64,000 bases of DNA from an uncultured Clostridia bacterium. GTDB taxonomy: Bacteria > Bacillota > Clostridia > Oscillospirales > Ruminococcaceae. Below, piece after piece: positions 50,827 through 60,179 of this stretch. Location of the stretch: positions 1 to 64,000 of the forward strand of contig CANQXS010000004.1 of assembly GCA_947627875.1 (NCBI GenBank), given 5' to 3'. The translations under genes were made by a program, and so were the position numbers. Every line of letters begins with the position of its first letter. Positions within the stretch are counted from its first letter, which is position 1. The notes beneath the pieces are model-generated. The model saw only the letters and a list, made by a program, of their open reading frames with translations. It was not told the origin of the DNA and did not search any database.

Positions 50827-52248
50827 TTATCTGTCGAAGGTGAAGCTGTCGAACTCTGCCTCTCCTTCGCCGCAGAATTCAAAGTAAACGGCGTGTTTGC
50901 CGACTATTCCGGCAGTGAGCGGCGCGCAGCAGGAGGTATTCCCCTCTTTCATCTCAAGCTCGGCGACAACTCTTCCGCCGAAGCTGTCAAGCCTGACTTT
51001 AACCGTCATAGCCTTTGTGGGAGCGGCGGACACCGTAACGCTCTTAGGAGCGCTTGCGCCGAATTGGATATAGCGGAAGCCGACCGTTGTGCCGTCCTTG
51101 ATGTTCACTACCGGAGCGGAAACGCCCTCGACCTGCTCGTAAACGGGCTTTACATAAGCCTGATGAAGCGGGCTGATATGGCAGGCGTAGCCCGCGGAAA
51201 TTATCTTGTAGGCGTCGATGCCGTTTACGTTGCCGCCCTGAGAGGTCATCTCGACAGGCTTTGAGGATACCGGCTCGCCGCCGACGTAGGTAATATCGCC
51301 TATGTAGATTTTCCCGTCCTTGCCCATAGCTACGTCTACGGGCTCGAGCATCCCTTGGCGGGAAAATTCGTTGACGCCGGTCTGACGGTGGTAGAATACA
51401 TACCACTTTCCGTTTACCTCAACGAGGGAGCCGTGGTTGTTGCCCCACTGATAGGTCTGCCTGCCGGTCCCGTCGGGGAGATTTATTATCTCGCCGCCGT
51501 TGAAGCTTATGTCGCCGCCCTCTTTGAATCCGCCGAGGGGCGAATCGCTGTATTTATAAGAGAGGAAGCCGTTGCAGGGACCGTATACCCCGAGCTCGGG
51601 GACGGGGGTCATATAGCGCTTGGAGTAGATATAAACGTATTTTCCCATTATCTTGCGGGGGCTCGAAGCCTCAAAGAAGGCGTCTCTGAGGTCGATATGC
51701 TCCTTATCGGCGTTGGGGTTCCAGCCGTCGGGGACGTGTCCCATCGGGTCGGCGCGGAAAGTCCCTTCCTTTATCGTCGCCATATCGTCGTTGAGCTCTG
51801 CGCAGAAGCAGCGGCAGAAGCCCCAGTAGGCGTAGACCCTGCCGTCGTCGTCTACCAAAATACCGGGGTCGAAGCCGAGCTGAGTTTTAACGGGATTTTC
51901 AAAAGGACCGGCGGGGTTCTTTGAGGAAGCCACCATTATCTGACCGCCGCAGCGCTCGGCAGCGTAGAGATAGAAGGTGTCGCCCTTCTGAACGACGTCG
52001 GGAGCGTAGAGAATCGAGCCGTCGGTCGCGGTGTAGCAAACTCCGTGGCAGGTCCAGTTCGTGAGGTCGTCGACCGGCGCGCTCCAGACTACCTGGTCGG
52101 GACCGCAGTAGGCGGTTTTAAGGGTATCGTGTGAGCCGTAGACGTAAACGCGCTTTTCGCCGTTGTATTCAAAAACGCGCGGCTCGCCGTCGGGAACGTG
52201 CTCCCAAAGCGGCAGATAGGGGTTAGCGGATTTCAAGCGTTCTTTCAT
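50827..52248 (-). CDS. GH43 family glycosidase
   Basis: The 473-residue protein has no signal peptide. The five-bladed propeller of GH43 is visible: YVYGSHDTLKTAYCGPDQVVWS (base region), LGFDPGILVDDDGRVYAYWG (pKa-tuning Asp), FFEASSPRKIMGKYVYIYS (acid Glu), WGNNHGSLVEVNGKWYVFYHR. The C-terminal 130 residues (VGFRYIQFGASAPKSVTVSAAPTK) resemble a CBM6-like beta-sandwich. It likely removes xylose or arabinose from imported xylo-oligosaccharides. It is close to the GH8 gene upstream in the same orientation. Confidence 0.88.
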   Translation of the reverse strand: MKERLKSANPYLPLWEHVPDGEPRVFEYNGEKRVYVYGSHDTLKTAYCGPDQVVWSAPVDDLTNWTCHGVCYTATDGSILYAPDVVQKGDTFYLYAAERCGGQIMVASSKNPAGPFENPVKTQLGFDPGILVDDDGRVYAYWGFCRCFCAELNDDMATIKEGTFRADPMGHVPDGWNPNADKEHIDLRDAFFEASSPRKIMGKYVYIYSKRYMTPVPELGVYGPCNGFLSYKYSDSPLGGFKEGGDISFNGGEIINLPDGTGRQTYQWGNNHGSLVEVNGKWYVFYHRQTGVNEFSRQGMLEPVDVAMGKDGKIYIGDITYVGGEPVSSKPVEMTSQGGNVNGIDAYKIISAGYACHISPLHQAYVKPVYEQVEGVSAPVVNIKDGTTVGFRYIQFGASAPKSVTVSAAPTKAMTVKVRLDSFGGRVVAELEMKEGNTSCCAPLTAGIVGKHAVYFEFCGEGEAEFDSFTFDR

Positions 52249-52319
52249 AATGTCCTCCTTGGTAAAATTATTATCTGTTTCACAGTGATGTTATGCCGAC
52301 CGTACGGGAAAACGGCGGG

Positions 52320-53225
52320 CTATTTTTTTACCCCGCGAATTATCATCGTCACCGAGACCGAGGTGTCCCACTGCTTTATGCCCTCGCGGTAAAGCCGGAG
52401 TCGCTCGCCGTATTTTGCATTCACCGCCGAAACGGCTTCTTCCGCGCCGCAGGAGCTTGCGTGCAGTATCGCCTCAAGGTCGGACTGCCTCATCGCCTCT
52501 ATCATCGCCTCCGCCATCTTCGGCGGGTACTTCGGCGCGTCGGGAGTGAGGTCGATGACCGCATATCCCGCCGTTACATCGGAAAACCCGTTTTTCTCCA
52601 TCGAAGCGGGGATTTCCGCCTCGGTCATAGCATACCGACCGACGCCGTATTTTTCCAGCCCGTCCTCCGGCTGCGGAATACTCTCCCAGAATTCTTTTTC
52701 GGCGCTTGTCATTTCAAGGCAGGGCGCCGTGCAGTGCAGACCCCTCCTTGCCGAAAGACAGAGACATATTCCGCCCGGCTTCAGAACTCTTAGCTGCTCA
52801 CCCCAAAAGACCTTGGGCTCGATATGCTCCAACACGGTGTTGGAGATAGTCACGTCAAACGAACAGTCGTCAAACGGGAGCTTTACAGCGTCGCCCTCGT
52901 AAAAATCGACCCCCGGGACGTTCTCTCTTGCAAACGAGATAAAATTGCTGTCCCTGTCTATTGCGCTGATCTCGGCTTTGGGATACTGCCTGCGGAGCGC
53001 TTCCGCAAGGGCTCCCGGTCCGCAGCCGACCTCAAGTATTTTTATATCGGCGTTTTCGTCTATGCCGAACTGCTTTTTATACTGCCCGAAGAACGCGTCG
53101 TCAAATCTGAGCTTGCGGCTCAGGTAGAGAGTCATAACGCCCTGTATGTTTTCCGACCAGATAGTGTTCATTTTCTCACCCTCAGAATAATTCGCCGTGG
53201 TATTTCGGTATATCTTTTCGACCAT
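52320..53225 (-). CDS. class I SAM-dependent methyltransferase
   Basis: The 301-residue protein has ILEVGCGPGALAEALRRQYP (motif I), AISAIDRDSNFISFAREN, DVTISNTVLEHIEPKVFWGEQLRVLKPGGICLC, typical of Methyltransf_11/25 small-molecule methyltransferases. Two starts are possible: ATG 53225 (GAGAGGA upstream, 12 bases after the GH8 stop) or ATG 53171 (GAGGGTGAG). The substrate is unknown. It sits between the GH8 and GH43 genes. Confidence 0.8.
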   Translation of the reverse strand: MVEKIYRNTTANYSEGEKMNTIWSENIQGVMTLYLSRKLRFDDAFFGQYKKQFGIDENADIKILEVGCGPGALAEALRRQYPKAEISAIDRDSNFISFARENVPGVDFYEGDAVKLPFDDCSFDVTISNTVLEHIEPKVFWGEQLRVLKPGGICLCLSARRGLHCTAPCLEMTSAEKEFWESIPQPEDGLEKYGVGRYAMTEAEIPASMEKNGFSDVTAGYAVIDLTPDAPKYPPKMAEAMIEAMRQSDLEAILHASSCGAEEAVSAVNAKYGERLRLYREGIKQWDTSVSVTMIIRGVKK

Positions 53226-53237
53226 AGCGGCGTCCTC

Positions 53238-54377
53238 TCAGTATTCCCTATACTCCCCCGCGAGCATCAGCAGCGAGAAGAGATAGAGGCAGTTGTCGTA
53301 ATAGCGGCGGTTGCCCTCTCTGAGCGGGGTGTTCCAAAACTGCATAACGCATTTTTTCGCGCGCTCGAGCTCATCGGCGTCGGCGCCGTCTACGGCGGCA
53401 AGGCTCGCAGCGGCCTTAGTCGCGATTATCGCCACGGGGTGCATAGCCTCTTCGTCGGTAAAGGTGCCGTCGGGGTGAGGGACGAGGTGCCATTTCTCGC
53501 CGGCGCTTTCAAAGAAGCGCTGATGTCTGCGGCAGTTCTCGGTCTGCCAAGGGTCGGCGCGGTTCCAGACCCAGTCGAGTGCCATATTGTATATGGTTCG
53601 GTAGGAATCGGAGTAGTGGAGCGAGGCGTGGCGGTTGAAGCTCCGTTCGAGCGGGCTGCCGTCGTAGTTGGCGTAATCGGTGCAAAGACCGGTAACAGAG
53701 TGGCAGGCGGAATGAAGATACTTTCTGCTCGCCTCCGAAGCTTTTAGCCAGAACTCGCGGTCGCGTTCGTCGCAGTTGTCGGCAAAGAGCTTATAAAAAT
53801 GCGGGAGGTGGTAGGAAGCGTCGGTAAACGGGCAGCCGGGGACGAACTTTATCAGATAGTTGTCGTCGCTCCACATAACGTCGCCCTGCTTATCGCCCTC
53901 GCCGTTGCGGTGAATGCAGTCGCGGAGAATGGTCTTTGCCCATTCCGAGTAGTTATATATCCCCTCGCCGTCGCCCCAGCGGTGAGAGGCGAAGATAAGC
54001 GCCATCGCATAGTATTCCTCGCCGTCGGGCGCGGGACCGTGAGAGTTCTTCTCGCCCGAGGGCTTGCAGCTCCAGGCAAAATAGCCCGCGTTCCGCCCCT
54101 CGGTCATATACATATAGGTCATCGACCACTTCCAGATCCGGTCGAACTCCTCTTTTTTGTCGAGCTGAACACACATCATCATTCCGTAAGACATTCCCTC
54201 GGTGCGTGCGTCGATGTTTCCGGTGTCTTCAATATAGCCCATATCCGGCTCAACTGGGTGATATATCCTCTCGTCCTCCGAGCCGTAGAACATAGTATTG
54301 AAGCAGTCGGCTATCCTTTTGTCGATCTCGCTCTGCTCTATTCCGAGCTCTGCAAGAAGATTCCTGTATTTTTTCAT
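53238..54377 (-). CDS. GH8 reducing-end xylose-releasing exo-oligoxylanase
   Basis: The 379-residue protein lacks a signal peptide. Its DARTEGMSYGMMMCVQLDKKEEFDRIWKW block contains the general-acid Glu of GH8; SWSCKPSGE-like (FAWSCKPSGEK) and HLPHFYKLFAD follow. The closest known type is Rex (reducing-end xylose-releasing exo-oligoxylanase), a cytoplasmic enzyme that trims xylo-oligosaccharides. Its ATG overlaps the DUF1292 stop (ATGA). Confidence 0.9.
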   Translation of the reverse strand: MKKYRNLLAELGIEQSEIDKRIADCFNTMFYGSEDERIYHPVEPDMGYIEDTGNIDARTEGMSYGMMMCVQLDKKEEFDRIWKWSMTYMYMTEGRNAGYFAWSCKPSGEKNSHGPAPDGEEYYAMALIFASHRWGDGEGIYNYSEWAKTILRDCIHRNGEGDKQGDVMWSDDNYLIKFVPGCPFTDASYHLPHFYKLFADNCDERDREFWLKASEASRKYLHSACHSVTGLCTDYANYDGSPLERSFNRHASLHYSDSYRTIYNMALDWVWNRADPWQTENCRRHQRFFESAGEKWHLVPHPDGTFTDEEAMHPVAIIATKAAASLAAVDGADADELERAKKCVMQFWNTPLREGNRRYYDNCLYLFSLLMLAGEYREY

Positions 54378-54658
54378 GATGAAAGTCCTTTCCCGCCTTT
54401 GGCGCGCTCGTAGTCGCGAAGCTTTGATTCAAGCATCGCCCATTCCTCCTCGGTCTCTATCGGGCTGAGGGTGAGGGTTTTGTCGTCGGGGTCGAATATC
54501 GAGGCGAAGACCTCGGTATCGCCGTTTTCGTCGGTGGTGTTCTCGGTGTAAACGATGTAGCATCTGCCGGACGCGGTGTTCTTGAAGGTAAACAGAACGT
54601 CTACGTCCATTATCTCGTTGTTTTCGTTGACAACCGTCATAATTGCCTTTTCTGCCAC
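54374..54658 (-). CDS. DUF1292 family protein
   Basis: A 94-residue protein with the DUF1292 pattern: DVLFTFKNTASGRCYIVYTENTTDENGDTEVFASIFDPDDKTLTLSPIETEEEWAMLESKL. Small, acidic and soluble, of unknown function; widespread in Clostridia and Bacilli. It is the first gene of the GH8 operon and overlaps it by four bases. Confidence 0.85.
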   Translation of the reverse strand: MAEKAIMTVVNENNEIMDVDVLFTFKNTASGRCYIVYTENTTDENGDTEVFASIFDPDDKTLTLSPIETEEEWAMLESKLRDYERAKGGKGLSS

Positions 54659-54758
54659 TCTTAGCGCTCCTTTCTTTACGAATCAACTGATTCTATCACA
54701 GTTTTAAGCCGTATGCAATATCATAAACGGATTTTTTTATTGTATTTTTCGCAAAAAA

Positions 54759-54782
54759 GACCGCAGACTCAAATCTGCGGTC
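54759..54782. terminator. bidirectional terminator
   Basis: GACCGCAGA/TCTGCGGTC with T-runs on both strands (minus: TTTTTT). It ends the gene stopping at 54801. Confidence 0.8.
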
Positions 54783-54800
54783 CTTTGTTTTCAGTGAGCC

Positions 54801-56816
54801 TTACTGCGGCATTCCCGGGTCGCCGCCCTGCGGGGGCATTCCGCCCTCCGGCGGCTCGGGCATATCGCCGGGCTGTTCGCCGCCCCTGCCGCCTCTGCCT
54901 CCGAACGGGTTCTTATGACCTTCGCCGCCCATTCCGCCGAACTGCCCGGGCTGACCGAATCCTCCGCCGCCCATAGTTCCGCCTATTCCGACTCTGCCGT
55001 AGGAATTGAGCCCCTCCGAGAGCGTTACCTTTGCGAGCTCGGTCCCGCCGGAGTATTTGCCGTCGGAGCAGATGCAATAATTTACGTCGCCGGAATACCT
55101 TCCGCCGTATGAAACGGTGTATTCCGTTCCCGTCTGAAGCTCGGGCGAGCTGAACACGACGTTGCCGGTGTCTTTTTCAACGCAGAAGACAAATTCTTTG
55201 TCTCCGCCCGAAATGCAGACATAGCTGCCCTCCTTGAGAACGCTGTCGAAGGTCACGCTGAGGGCGTTGACCGTAAGGTTGTCGGGAGCCTGAGCCATTC
55301 CCGCTGCGCCCGCGGCGAAGAGCGTTCCGCCGTCGATATAGAAGTCGCCGTTATAGTCTATAGCGCCGTCCGCCGAAGAAGTCGGACCCGCGACAACGAG
55401 CGTTCCGCCGGTCATATAGATGTCTCCGTTGGAATCTATGCCGTCGCCCTGGGAGTTTATATATACGAAGCCGCCGCTGATGCCGAGGTGCGAGCCGTCG
55501 GACATAAACATTCCGCGCATATCCTGAGATGAGGCGTCGTTGCCGCCCGCGGCGTTTATGCCGTCGTCGTCCGCGACGATATATATCTCGCCGCCCGATA
55601 TCTCAACGAGAACGCCCTCGAGCCCCTCGTGGCAGTCGGGAATTTCAAGCTTTCCGCCCGTAACATATATGTTCGAGTCGGAATGAAGGGCGTCGTCTCC
55701 GGTGGCTATCGAGAGGGTTCCGCCGTTTACCGAAATATCCCCCGCCGAATGGAGGGCGTCGTCGGTGGTGTTTATCAACAGGGTGCCGCTGTTCACGGTT
55801 ATGCCGCCCTGATTGCATTTAAGCCCCTTCTGGCTCGAATCCGAGGGAGTTCCCTGCGCGCCGTTCACGCCCGCGGTAACGCTCATCGAGCAGTTGTCTA
55901 CCGTTATGGCGGTTTCGACCTGCATTCCGTCTTCACCCGCAACGAGGTATACGTTGGAATCCCTGAAAGCTGCCCAGCCGAGAGAAGCGTATTTTTCCTG
56001 AGTGGAGCGAAGGGCGTCTCCGCCCGCGTTCACGCTGAGAGTGGAGTTCTGAACGGTGAGGCTGTCCTTGCCGTTTATTCCGTTATTCACGGCGGTCACG
56101 CTCACGGTGGTGTTGATGATCTGAAGCGTGTCCTTGCCGATGATGCCGCTGTTATAGTTGGCGTTCACGATGAGCGAGCCGGTGCCTCTGATTATAAGGT
56201 CCGCCTTCGAGAAAATGCAGGCGTTGGGCTCCTCCTCGACTGCGTCGCCGTATTCGAGGGAATAGTCGTAAGAGGTCCCGTCGGTAAAGACGTTTTCGGT
56301 CGTGCCGTTTAAGAGAAGAGTGACCGAAGAAGCCTTGTTCACATAGAGCGGCGCGGAGTTCGAGCAGGAGACGTTTACGCCGTTGAGAATAAGAACGACG
56401 TCTTCGCCCTGGGCTCTTACCGCGATTCTGCCATCAGAGAGAGTTCCCGAAATCGTATAAGTTCCGCCGCGGACTATCTTAAGATAGCTCCCCTCGGCTA
56501 CCGCGCCCTGACCGTCGACGGTTATGCCGGAATCGCTGAGGGTTATAACGGTCGAGCCGGTCTCGTCGGTCTCTCTTACGGGGGTAGTGGCGTCGGGCAG
56601 CGAGGAGGAATCTATAAGCCCTAACTGAGTGCCGTTATGCGCTCCGTCCGAACCGCCTACGATGTCGTCCTTTATCGCCCCGAGAGGTCCTTCGCCGCTT
56701 CCGCCGAAAACGACGATAAAAATCACCGCAAGAATTATAACAAGCAGCGCCGCGACCGCGATGACCGCCGCCTGCCTCTGATTTTTCCTTTTTCCGTGTG
56801 TATACTGCTGTGCCAT
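54801..56816 (-). CDS. membrane-anchored carbohydrate-binding beta-helix protein (Cthe_2159-like)
   Basis: The 671-residue protein has an N-terminal membrane helix (AAVIAVAALLVIILAVIFIVVF) and then repeats such as ISVNGGTLSIATGDDALHSDSNIYVTGGKLEI and GDIYMTGGTLVVAG. These match the DUF4353/Cthe_2159 family of polygalacturonate-binding parallel beta-helices, in which ADD/GDD acidic clusters bind calcium. The C-terminal 60 residues are Gly/Pro/Met-rich (FGQPGQFGGMGGEGHKNPFGGRGG) and likely disordered. It probably binds pectin or similar glycans at the cell surface. Confidence 0.8.
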   Translation of the reverse strand: MAQQYTHGKRKNQRQAAVIAVAALLVIILAVIFIVVFGGSGEGPLGAIKDDIVGGSDGAHNGTQLGLIDSSSLPDATTPVRETDETGSTVITLSDSGITVDGQGAVAEGSYLKIVRGGTYTISGTLSDGRIAVRAQGEDVVLILNGVNVSCSNSAPLYVNKASSVTLLLNGTTENVFTDGTSYDYSLEYGDAVEEEPNACIFSKADLIIRGTGSLIVNANYNSGIIGKDTLQIINTTVSVTAVNNGINGKDSLTVQNSTLSVNAGGDALRSTQEKYASLGWAAFRDSNVYLVAGEDGMQVETAITVDNCSMSVTAGVNGAQGTPSDSSQKGLKCNQGGITVNSGTLLINTTDDALHSAGDISVNGGTLSIATGDDALHSDSNIYVTGGKLEIPDCHEGLEGVLVEISGGEIYIVADDDGINAAGGNDASSQDMRGMFMSDGSHLGISGGFVYINSQGDGIDSNGDIYMTGGTLVVAGPTSSADGAIDYNGDFYIDGGTLFAAGAAGMAQAPDNLTVNALSVTFDSVLKEGSYVCISGGDKEFVFCVEKDTGNVVFSSPELQTGTEYTVSYGGRYSGDVNYCICSDGKYSGGTELAKVTLSEGLNSYGRVGIGGTMGGGGFGQPGQFGGMGGEGHKNPFGGRGGRGGEQPGDMPEPPEGGMPPQGGDPGMPQ

Positions 56817-56932
56817 ACTCTGCTCCTTTGCGAAATTTTTGCCTTGAAATCACTTATTATTATAATCTCTTTTTGCGGGAAGTCAATCGGCGTCGGCAAA
56901 AATTCATAAATTATTCATCTGAGCATCAAAAA

Positions 56933-56955
56933 AGCCGGAACACGTCCGGCAAAAA
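56933..56955 (-). terminator. terminator of the serine hydrolase gene
   Basis: GCCGGA/TCCGGC hairpin flanked by AAAAAA on both sides; minus-strand T-run follows. Confidence 0.7.
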
Positions 56956-56977
56956 AGTATTTCCCTGCTTGCCGCCC

Positions 56978-57017
56978 GACAAAGGGGACCCCTTATCAGG
57001 GTCCCCCGCTCTTTGTC
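56978..57017. repeat. nested double hairpin
   Basis: Outer GACAAAG/CTTTGTC (56978-56984, 57011-57017) encloses GGGGACCC/GGGTCCCC (56984-56991, 56999-57006). It resembles the hairpin-rich spacer at 27.7-27.9 kb. Confidence 0.65.
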
Positions 57018-57040
57018 AGAAAAACCTGACCGAATATACT

Positions 57041-58213
57041 TCACCCCAAAACGTCCCTGCGGACGGCGTTTACAAGCTTGCGCGAGAGCGCAGAAGTCCC
57101 GCAGTCGGTGCGCTGGGTGCCGATGAGTATAGTCACTCTGCTCTGCGGATAGTTCGCGAAGAAGCAGCCGAGCCAGCCGTCCCAGCCGTATTCGCCCTTT
57201 TCGCCGAACATTACCGACTGCCCCGGGTCGACGAGGTTTCTCATAAGATTTCCGTAGCTGTAGCCGCCGAGCCCCTGCCAATCGAGCCCCCTGCGCTGAC
57301 GCTCCGAAAGGCTCGGAGAGGTCATATACTTTACCGCAGTCTCTGAGAGGATACGTACTCCGTTCAGCTCGCCGCCGTTTTGAAGCATCATCGCGAATTT
57401 GGCGTAGTCGTCGAGCGTTGAGACGAGCCCCGCGCCGCCCGATTCAAACGCCGGCTCTTTATCGAGCCTGTAGTCGATACCGAGGTGATTCGTCGGGCAG
57501 TGCTCGACCTTCCATTCGGCGTAGTTGGTCCGATATACCTTCGCGAGGCGCCCGCGCTTCTCCTCGGGGACCCAGAAGCCTGTGTCGCTCATACCGAGGG
57601 GGTCGAAGATGTTTTCCTTCAAAAACCGACCGAAGCGCATTCCCGTGACGTTTTCTATTACCCCGCCGAGGACGTCGGCAGAGGTGCCGTACATAAACCT
57701 GTCGCCCGGGTTGAAGCAGAGGTCGACCTTTCCGAGGCGCTCGCAGAGCTCCTTGGTCGTCATCGGGTCGTCGGTGCGGAGCCGGTCGTCTAACTCGGCG
57801 AAAATATCCGCGACCTGAGCCGAAGAGCCCTCGCCCCCGGGATAGGGCAGCCCCGAGGTCATATTCATAAGGTCTTTTATCATTATTTCGTTCTGCGACT
57901 TTACCCGCTCGCCCCGCTCGTTGATGTAATGGGCGGGCTTCCAGCCGGGCATAGTCCAGCAGAGGCAGTCGGCGAGGTCCAAAAGCCCCCTGTCGACGAG
58001 TATCATAACCGCGGCGGAGGTTATCGGCTTCGACATCGAATAGAGCCGCATTATAGTATCGCGGGAAAACGGGATTTTGTTTTCGAGGTCGCGATAGCCG
58101 TATTCCTCGCAGATTATTTCCTTGCCGTCCTTTAAAACGAGCATATTCGCGCCCGCGGCAAACTTTCGGTCGTCAATTTCGTGCTTGATTATATCTCTGT
58201 AATTCAGCGGCAT
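57041..58213 (-). CDS. serine hydrolase of the class C beta-lactamase/EstB family
   Basis: The 390-residue protein has the SxxK motif in LYSMSKPIT, the YxS motif in YGTSADVLGG and GGAGLVSTLDDYAKFAMML, then GYSYGNLMRNLVD. This is the penicillin-binding-like serine hydrolase fold; most such genes in gut anaerobes encode esterases or peptidases rather than resistance enzymes. No signal peptide, so it is probably cytoplasmic. ATG follows AGGAGG. Confidence 0.85.
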   Translation of the reverse strand: MPLNYRDIIKHEIDDRKFAAGANMLVLKDGKEIICEEYGYRDLENKIPFSRDTIMRLYSMSKPITSAAVMILVDRGLLDLADCLCWTMPGWKPAHYINERGERVKSQNEIMIKDLMNMTSGLPYPGGEGSSAQVADIFAELDDRLRTDDPMTTKELCERLGKVDLCFNPGDRFMYGTSADVLGGVIENVTGMRFGRFLKENIFDPLGMSDTGFWVPEEKRGRLAKVYRTNYAEWKVEHCPTNHLGIDYRLDKEPAFESGGAGLVSTLDDYAKFAMMLQNGGELNGVRILSETAVKYMTSPSLSERQRRGLDWQGLGGYSYGNLMRNLVDPGQSVMFGEKGEYGWDGWLGCFFANYPQSRVTILIGTQRTDCGTSALSRKLVNAVRRDVLG

Positions 58214-58241
58214 AGCGGGTCCTCCTTTAAACGTAGCAAAA

Positions 58242-58260
58242 AAGCCCCGCGAGGGGGCTT
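58242..58260 (-). terminator. terminator of the small secreted protein gene
   Basis: AAGCCCC/GGGGCTT hairpin with T6 on the minus strand, about 26 bases after the stop. Confidence 0.8.
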
Positions 58261-58285
58261 TTTTGCGGAAATGGGAAAGAGTGTA

Positions 58286-58924
58286 TTACCTTCTCTTGGA
58301 GATTACGGCAGCAGCAAGCGCTACAACAGCGGGAACGACCGCTAAAGCGATACCGGTCTCGGGAGCAGCGGCAGTATCGGCGGGAGCGGCATCGGCGGCA
58401 GGAGCCTCTTCGGCAGCGGGAGCCTCGGCGGCTTCGGCGGCGTCAACGACTTCGACAACTACCTCGATGTCGGTAACGGTGCCGGAAGGAGCATCCATAA
58501 AGCTCGAAGCCCAGATGTTATACCAGCAAATATCGATAAGCCCGGAGGACTCATTGACGCCGGTAACATAGCCGTCGGTAAGGGCAACTTCTTCGCCGTT
58601 GATCTTGAGGGACTTGGTGAGAATGGTGGCACCGGTGAGACCGTTGGTTCCGTCATAAGTACCGCCTGCAGATTCTACCTCGACAGCGTTGGCGTCCTTG
58701 ATGTAGAGAACGGTCATAGCAGCGCCGTCAAAGCTGAGTCCGGAAAGAGTGAAGGTATACTCACCTGCGCCGTTTACGGTTACTTTGTCGCTGACGTGAG
58801 TCTGCCAGGAAACGTTGTCCTGAGTTACGAGAACAAGGTCCTGAGAACCTTCAATAGCAAAAGCAGGTACGGAAAGAGCCATTACCATAGCTATGGCAAC
58901 AACGACCGCAAAGATTTTTTTCAT
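58286..58924 (-). CDS. secreted protein with PETG-type C-terminal anchor
   Basis: The start is ATG 58924 (AAGGAGG upstream); the track start at 58999 is rejected. The 212-residue protein has a signal peptide (IFAVVVAIAMVMALSVPAFA), a beta-rich domain of about 130 residues, an Ala/Glu-rich linker, and APETGIALAVVPAVVALAAAVISKRR at the C-terminus. That ending closely resembles the cohesin-like protein at 17.2 kb (NPETGLAMSVIPAILAAAALVIKKR), so both may be handled by the same sorting or anchoring enzyme. No sortase gene is in the window. The function of the domain is unknown. Confidence 0.75.
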   Translation of the reverse strand: MKKIFAVVVAIAMVMALSVPAFAIEGSQDLVLVTQDNVSWQTHVSDKVTVNGAGEYTFTLSGLSFDGAAMTVLYIKDANAVEVESAGGTYDGTNGLTGATILTKSLKINGEEVALTDGYVTGVNESSGLIDICWYNIWASSFMDAPSGTVTDIEVVVEVVDAAEAAEAPAAEEAPAADAAPADTAAAPETGIALAVVPAVVALAAAVISKRR

Positions 58925-59039
58925 AAAATAATTCCTCCTTAACATATTCGGATATTTTATATCCACCATTAGTTTAATGCAAGCCGCAGTTTTTGTCAAT
59001 ATACTTTTTCAACATTATAGGCAACATTTTTTGCACATT

Positions 59040-60179
59040 TTATATAAATCCGCCGTTTCCGTAGTAGTCCATCAGAAGCTCTACAACGCGGTTATAGGCG
59101 TTTATGCCGTCGCTCACGCCGTTGAGCGTAAGATTCGCGTCGGTGAGCTTTTCCGAAATAGCGGCGACGGTCTCGGTCGGGATTATCTCCTTTTCGCTGT
59201 TCTTCTCCCAGTAATCGGCGGTATACGAGCCGAAATCGTTGTCCCAAGCCTGAGCGGGGACCGCCGCGACCGACTGCCAGAGCCTGTCCTCGTAATCGGT
59301 GCCTCTGAGCTCGAGCGCGTTGCGGTAGAGATAGTAAAAAGCGTCGAGGCAGGCGGAATATTTGAGCTCGTCGGTGCCGTAATTAAGGCAGGCGACTACC
59401 GCCACAAAGCTCGCCTCGTCCTCCCGGATTATCCCCTTTAAATGCGCGAGCTCGTGGCATACCGTCGCGGGGACGGCTATGGGCTGAATGTCGCGGTTGT
59501 AGGTCGCTTCAAATGCGAACGGCATATAAAGCCCGATTATCCCCTCCTGCGACATAAAGAAGGAGTTGATTATCTTCTTCGGCTTCGGGTAATAGCCCTT
59601 TAACTGCGAATATTCCCCTCCGAGCTTCTTCATAGCCTCGCGGCAAGCGTCGGCGGGGTCTTCCTTAAGGATTATGTAGCCGTCTGCGTCGCGCTCAAAG
59701 CTTCCGGCGAGCTCGCCTATCCGGCTGCTTACCGCCGAAAGCGTGTCGAGTAGAAGCTCCTCGTTATGCTCGACGGGCTCAAAATAGCGGTCCGAAAATT
59801 CGGTGCAGTGATACATAACGAAGCAGCCGAGGGTCTCGGTCGCAAAGACGTAAACGAGTATCAGGCAGCAGAGCCCGACGACAGCCTTGAACACCTTTTT
59901 CGTAAGCTCCGGCTTTTTGCGCTTTATTATCGCGCATGCGATTATCGCGGGTATCCCGATTATCGCCGAGGCTACGAGCAGGATTATCATTATCTCGCCG
60001 AGCGAAAACGGCAGCAGCCCCGACAGAAACACCGGAACGGCGCTGTATATCGGGTAGATATGCCTGACGTAGAAGTCGGAAAAAGGGGTGGATATCCAGG
60101 AGAGAGCGTAAATTGCCGCTATTACGGCGAACACCGCCGAAAGGATAATATAAAACTTTTTAGTCGCCGATTTTTTCAT
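59040..60179 (-). CDS. DUF3810 membrane protein with HExxH metallopeptidase motif
   Basis: The 379-residue protein has three or so N-terminal membrane helices (about 7-27, 45-90, 98-118) and then a soluble domain with CHELAHLKGIIREDEASFVA, that is HExxH with a downstream Glu as in gluzincin-like proteases. Family DUF3810. The substrate is unknown. It overlaps the end of the CDF transporter gene by 20 bases. Confidence 0.8.
   Translation of the reverse strand: MKKSATKKFYIILSAVFAVIAAIYALSWISTPFSDFYVRHIYPIYSAVPVFLSGLLPFSLGEIMIILLVASAIIGIPAIIACAIIKRKKPELTKKVFKAVVGLCCLILVYVFATETLGCFVMYHCTEFSDRYFEPVEHNEELLLDTLSAVSSRIGELAGSFERDADGYIILKEDPADACREAMKKLGGEYSQLKGYYPKPKKIINSFFMSQEGIIGLYMPFAFEATYNRDIQPIAVPATVCHELAHLKGIIREDEASFVAVVACLNYGTDELKYSACLDAFYYLYRNALELRGTDYEDRLWQSVAAVPAQAWDNDFGSYTADYWEKNSEKEIIPTETVAAISEKLTDANLTLNGVSDGINAYNRVVELLMDYYGNGGFI

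Noticed and set aside
57041-58213. Serine hydrolase as a beta-lactam resistance gene
   Set aside because: Only the general SxxK/YxS fold is supported; there is no signal peptide, and such genes in this group are usually esterases or peptidases.
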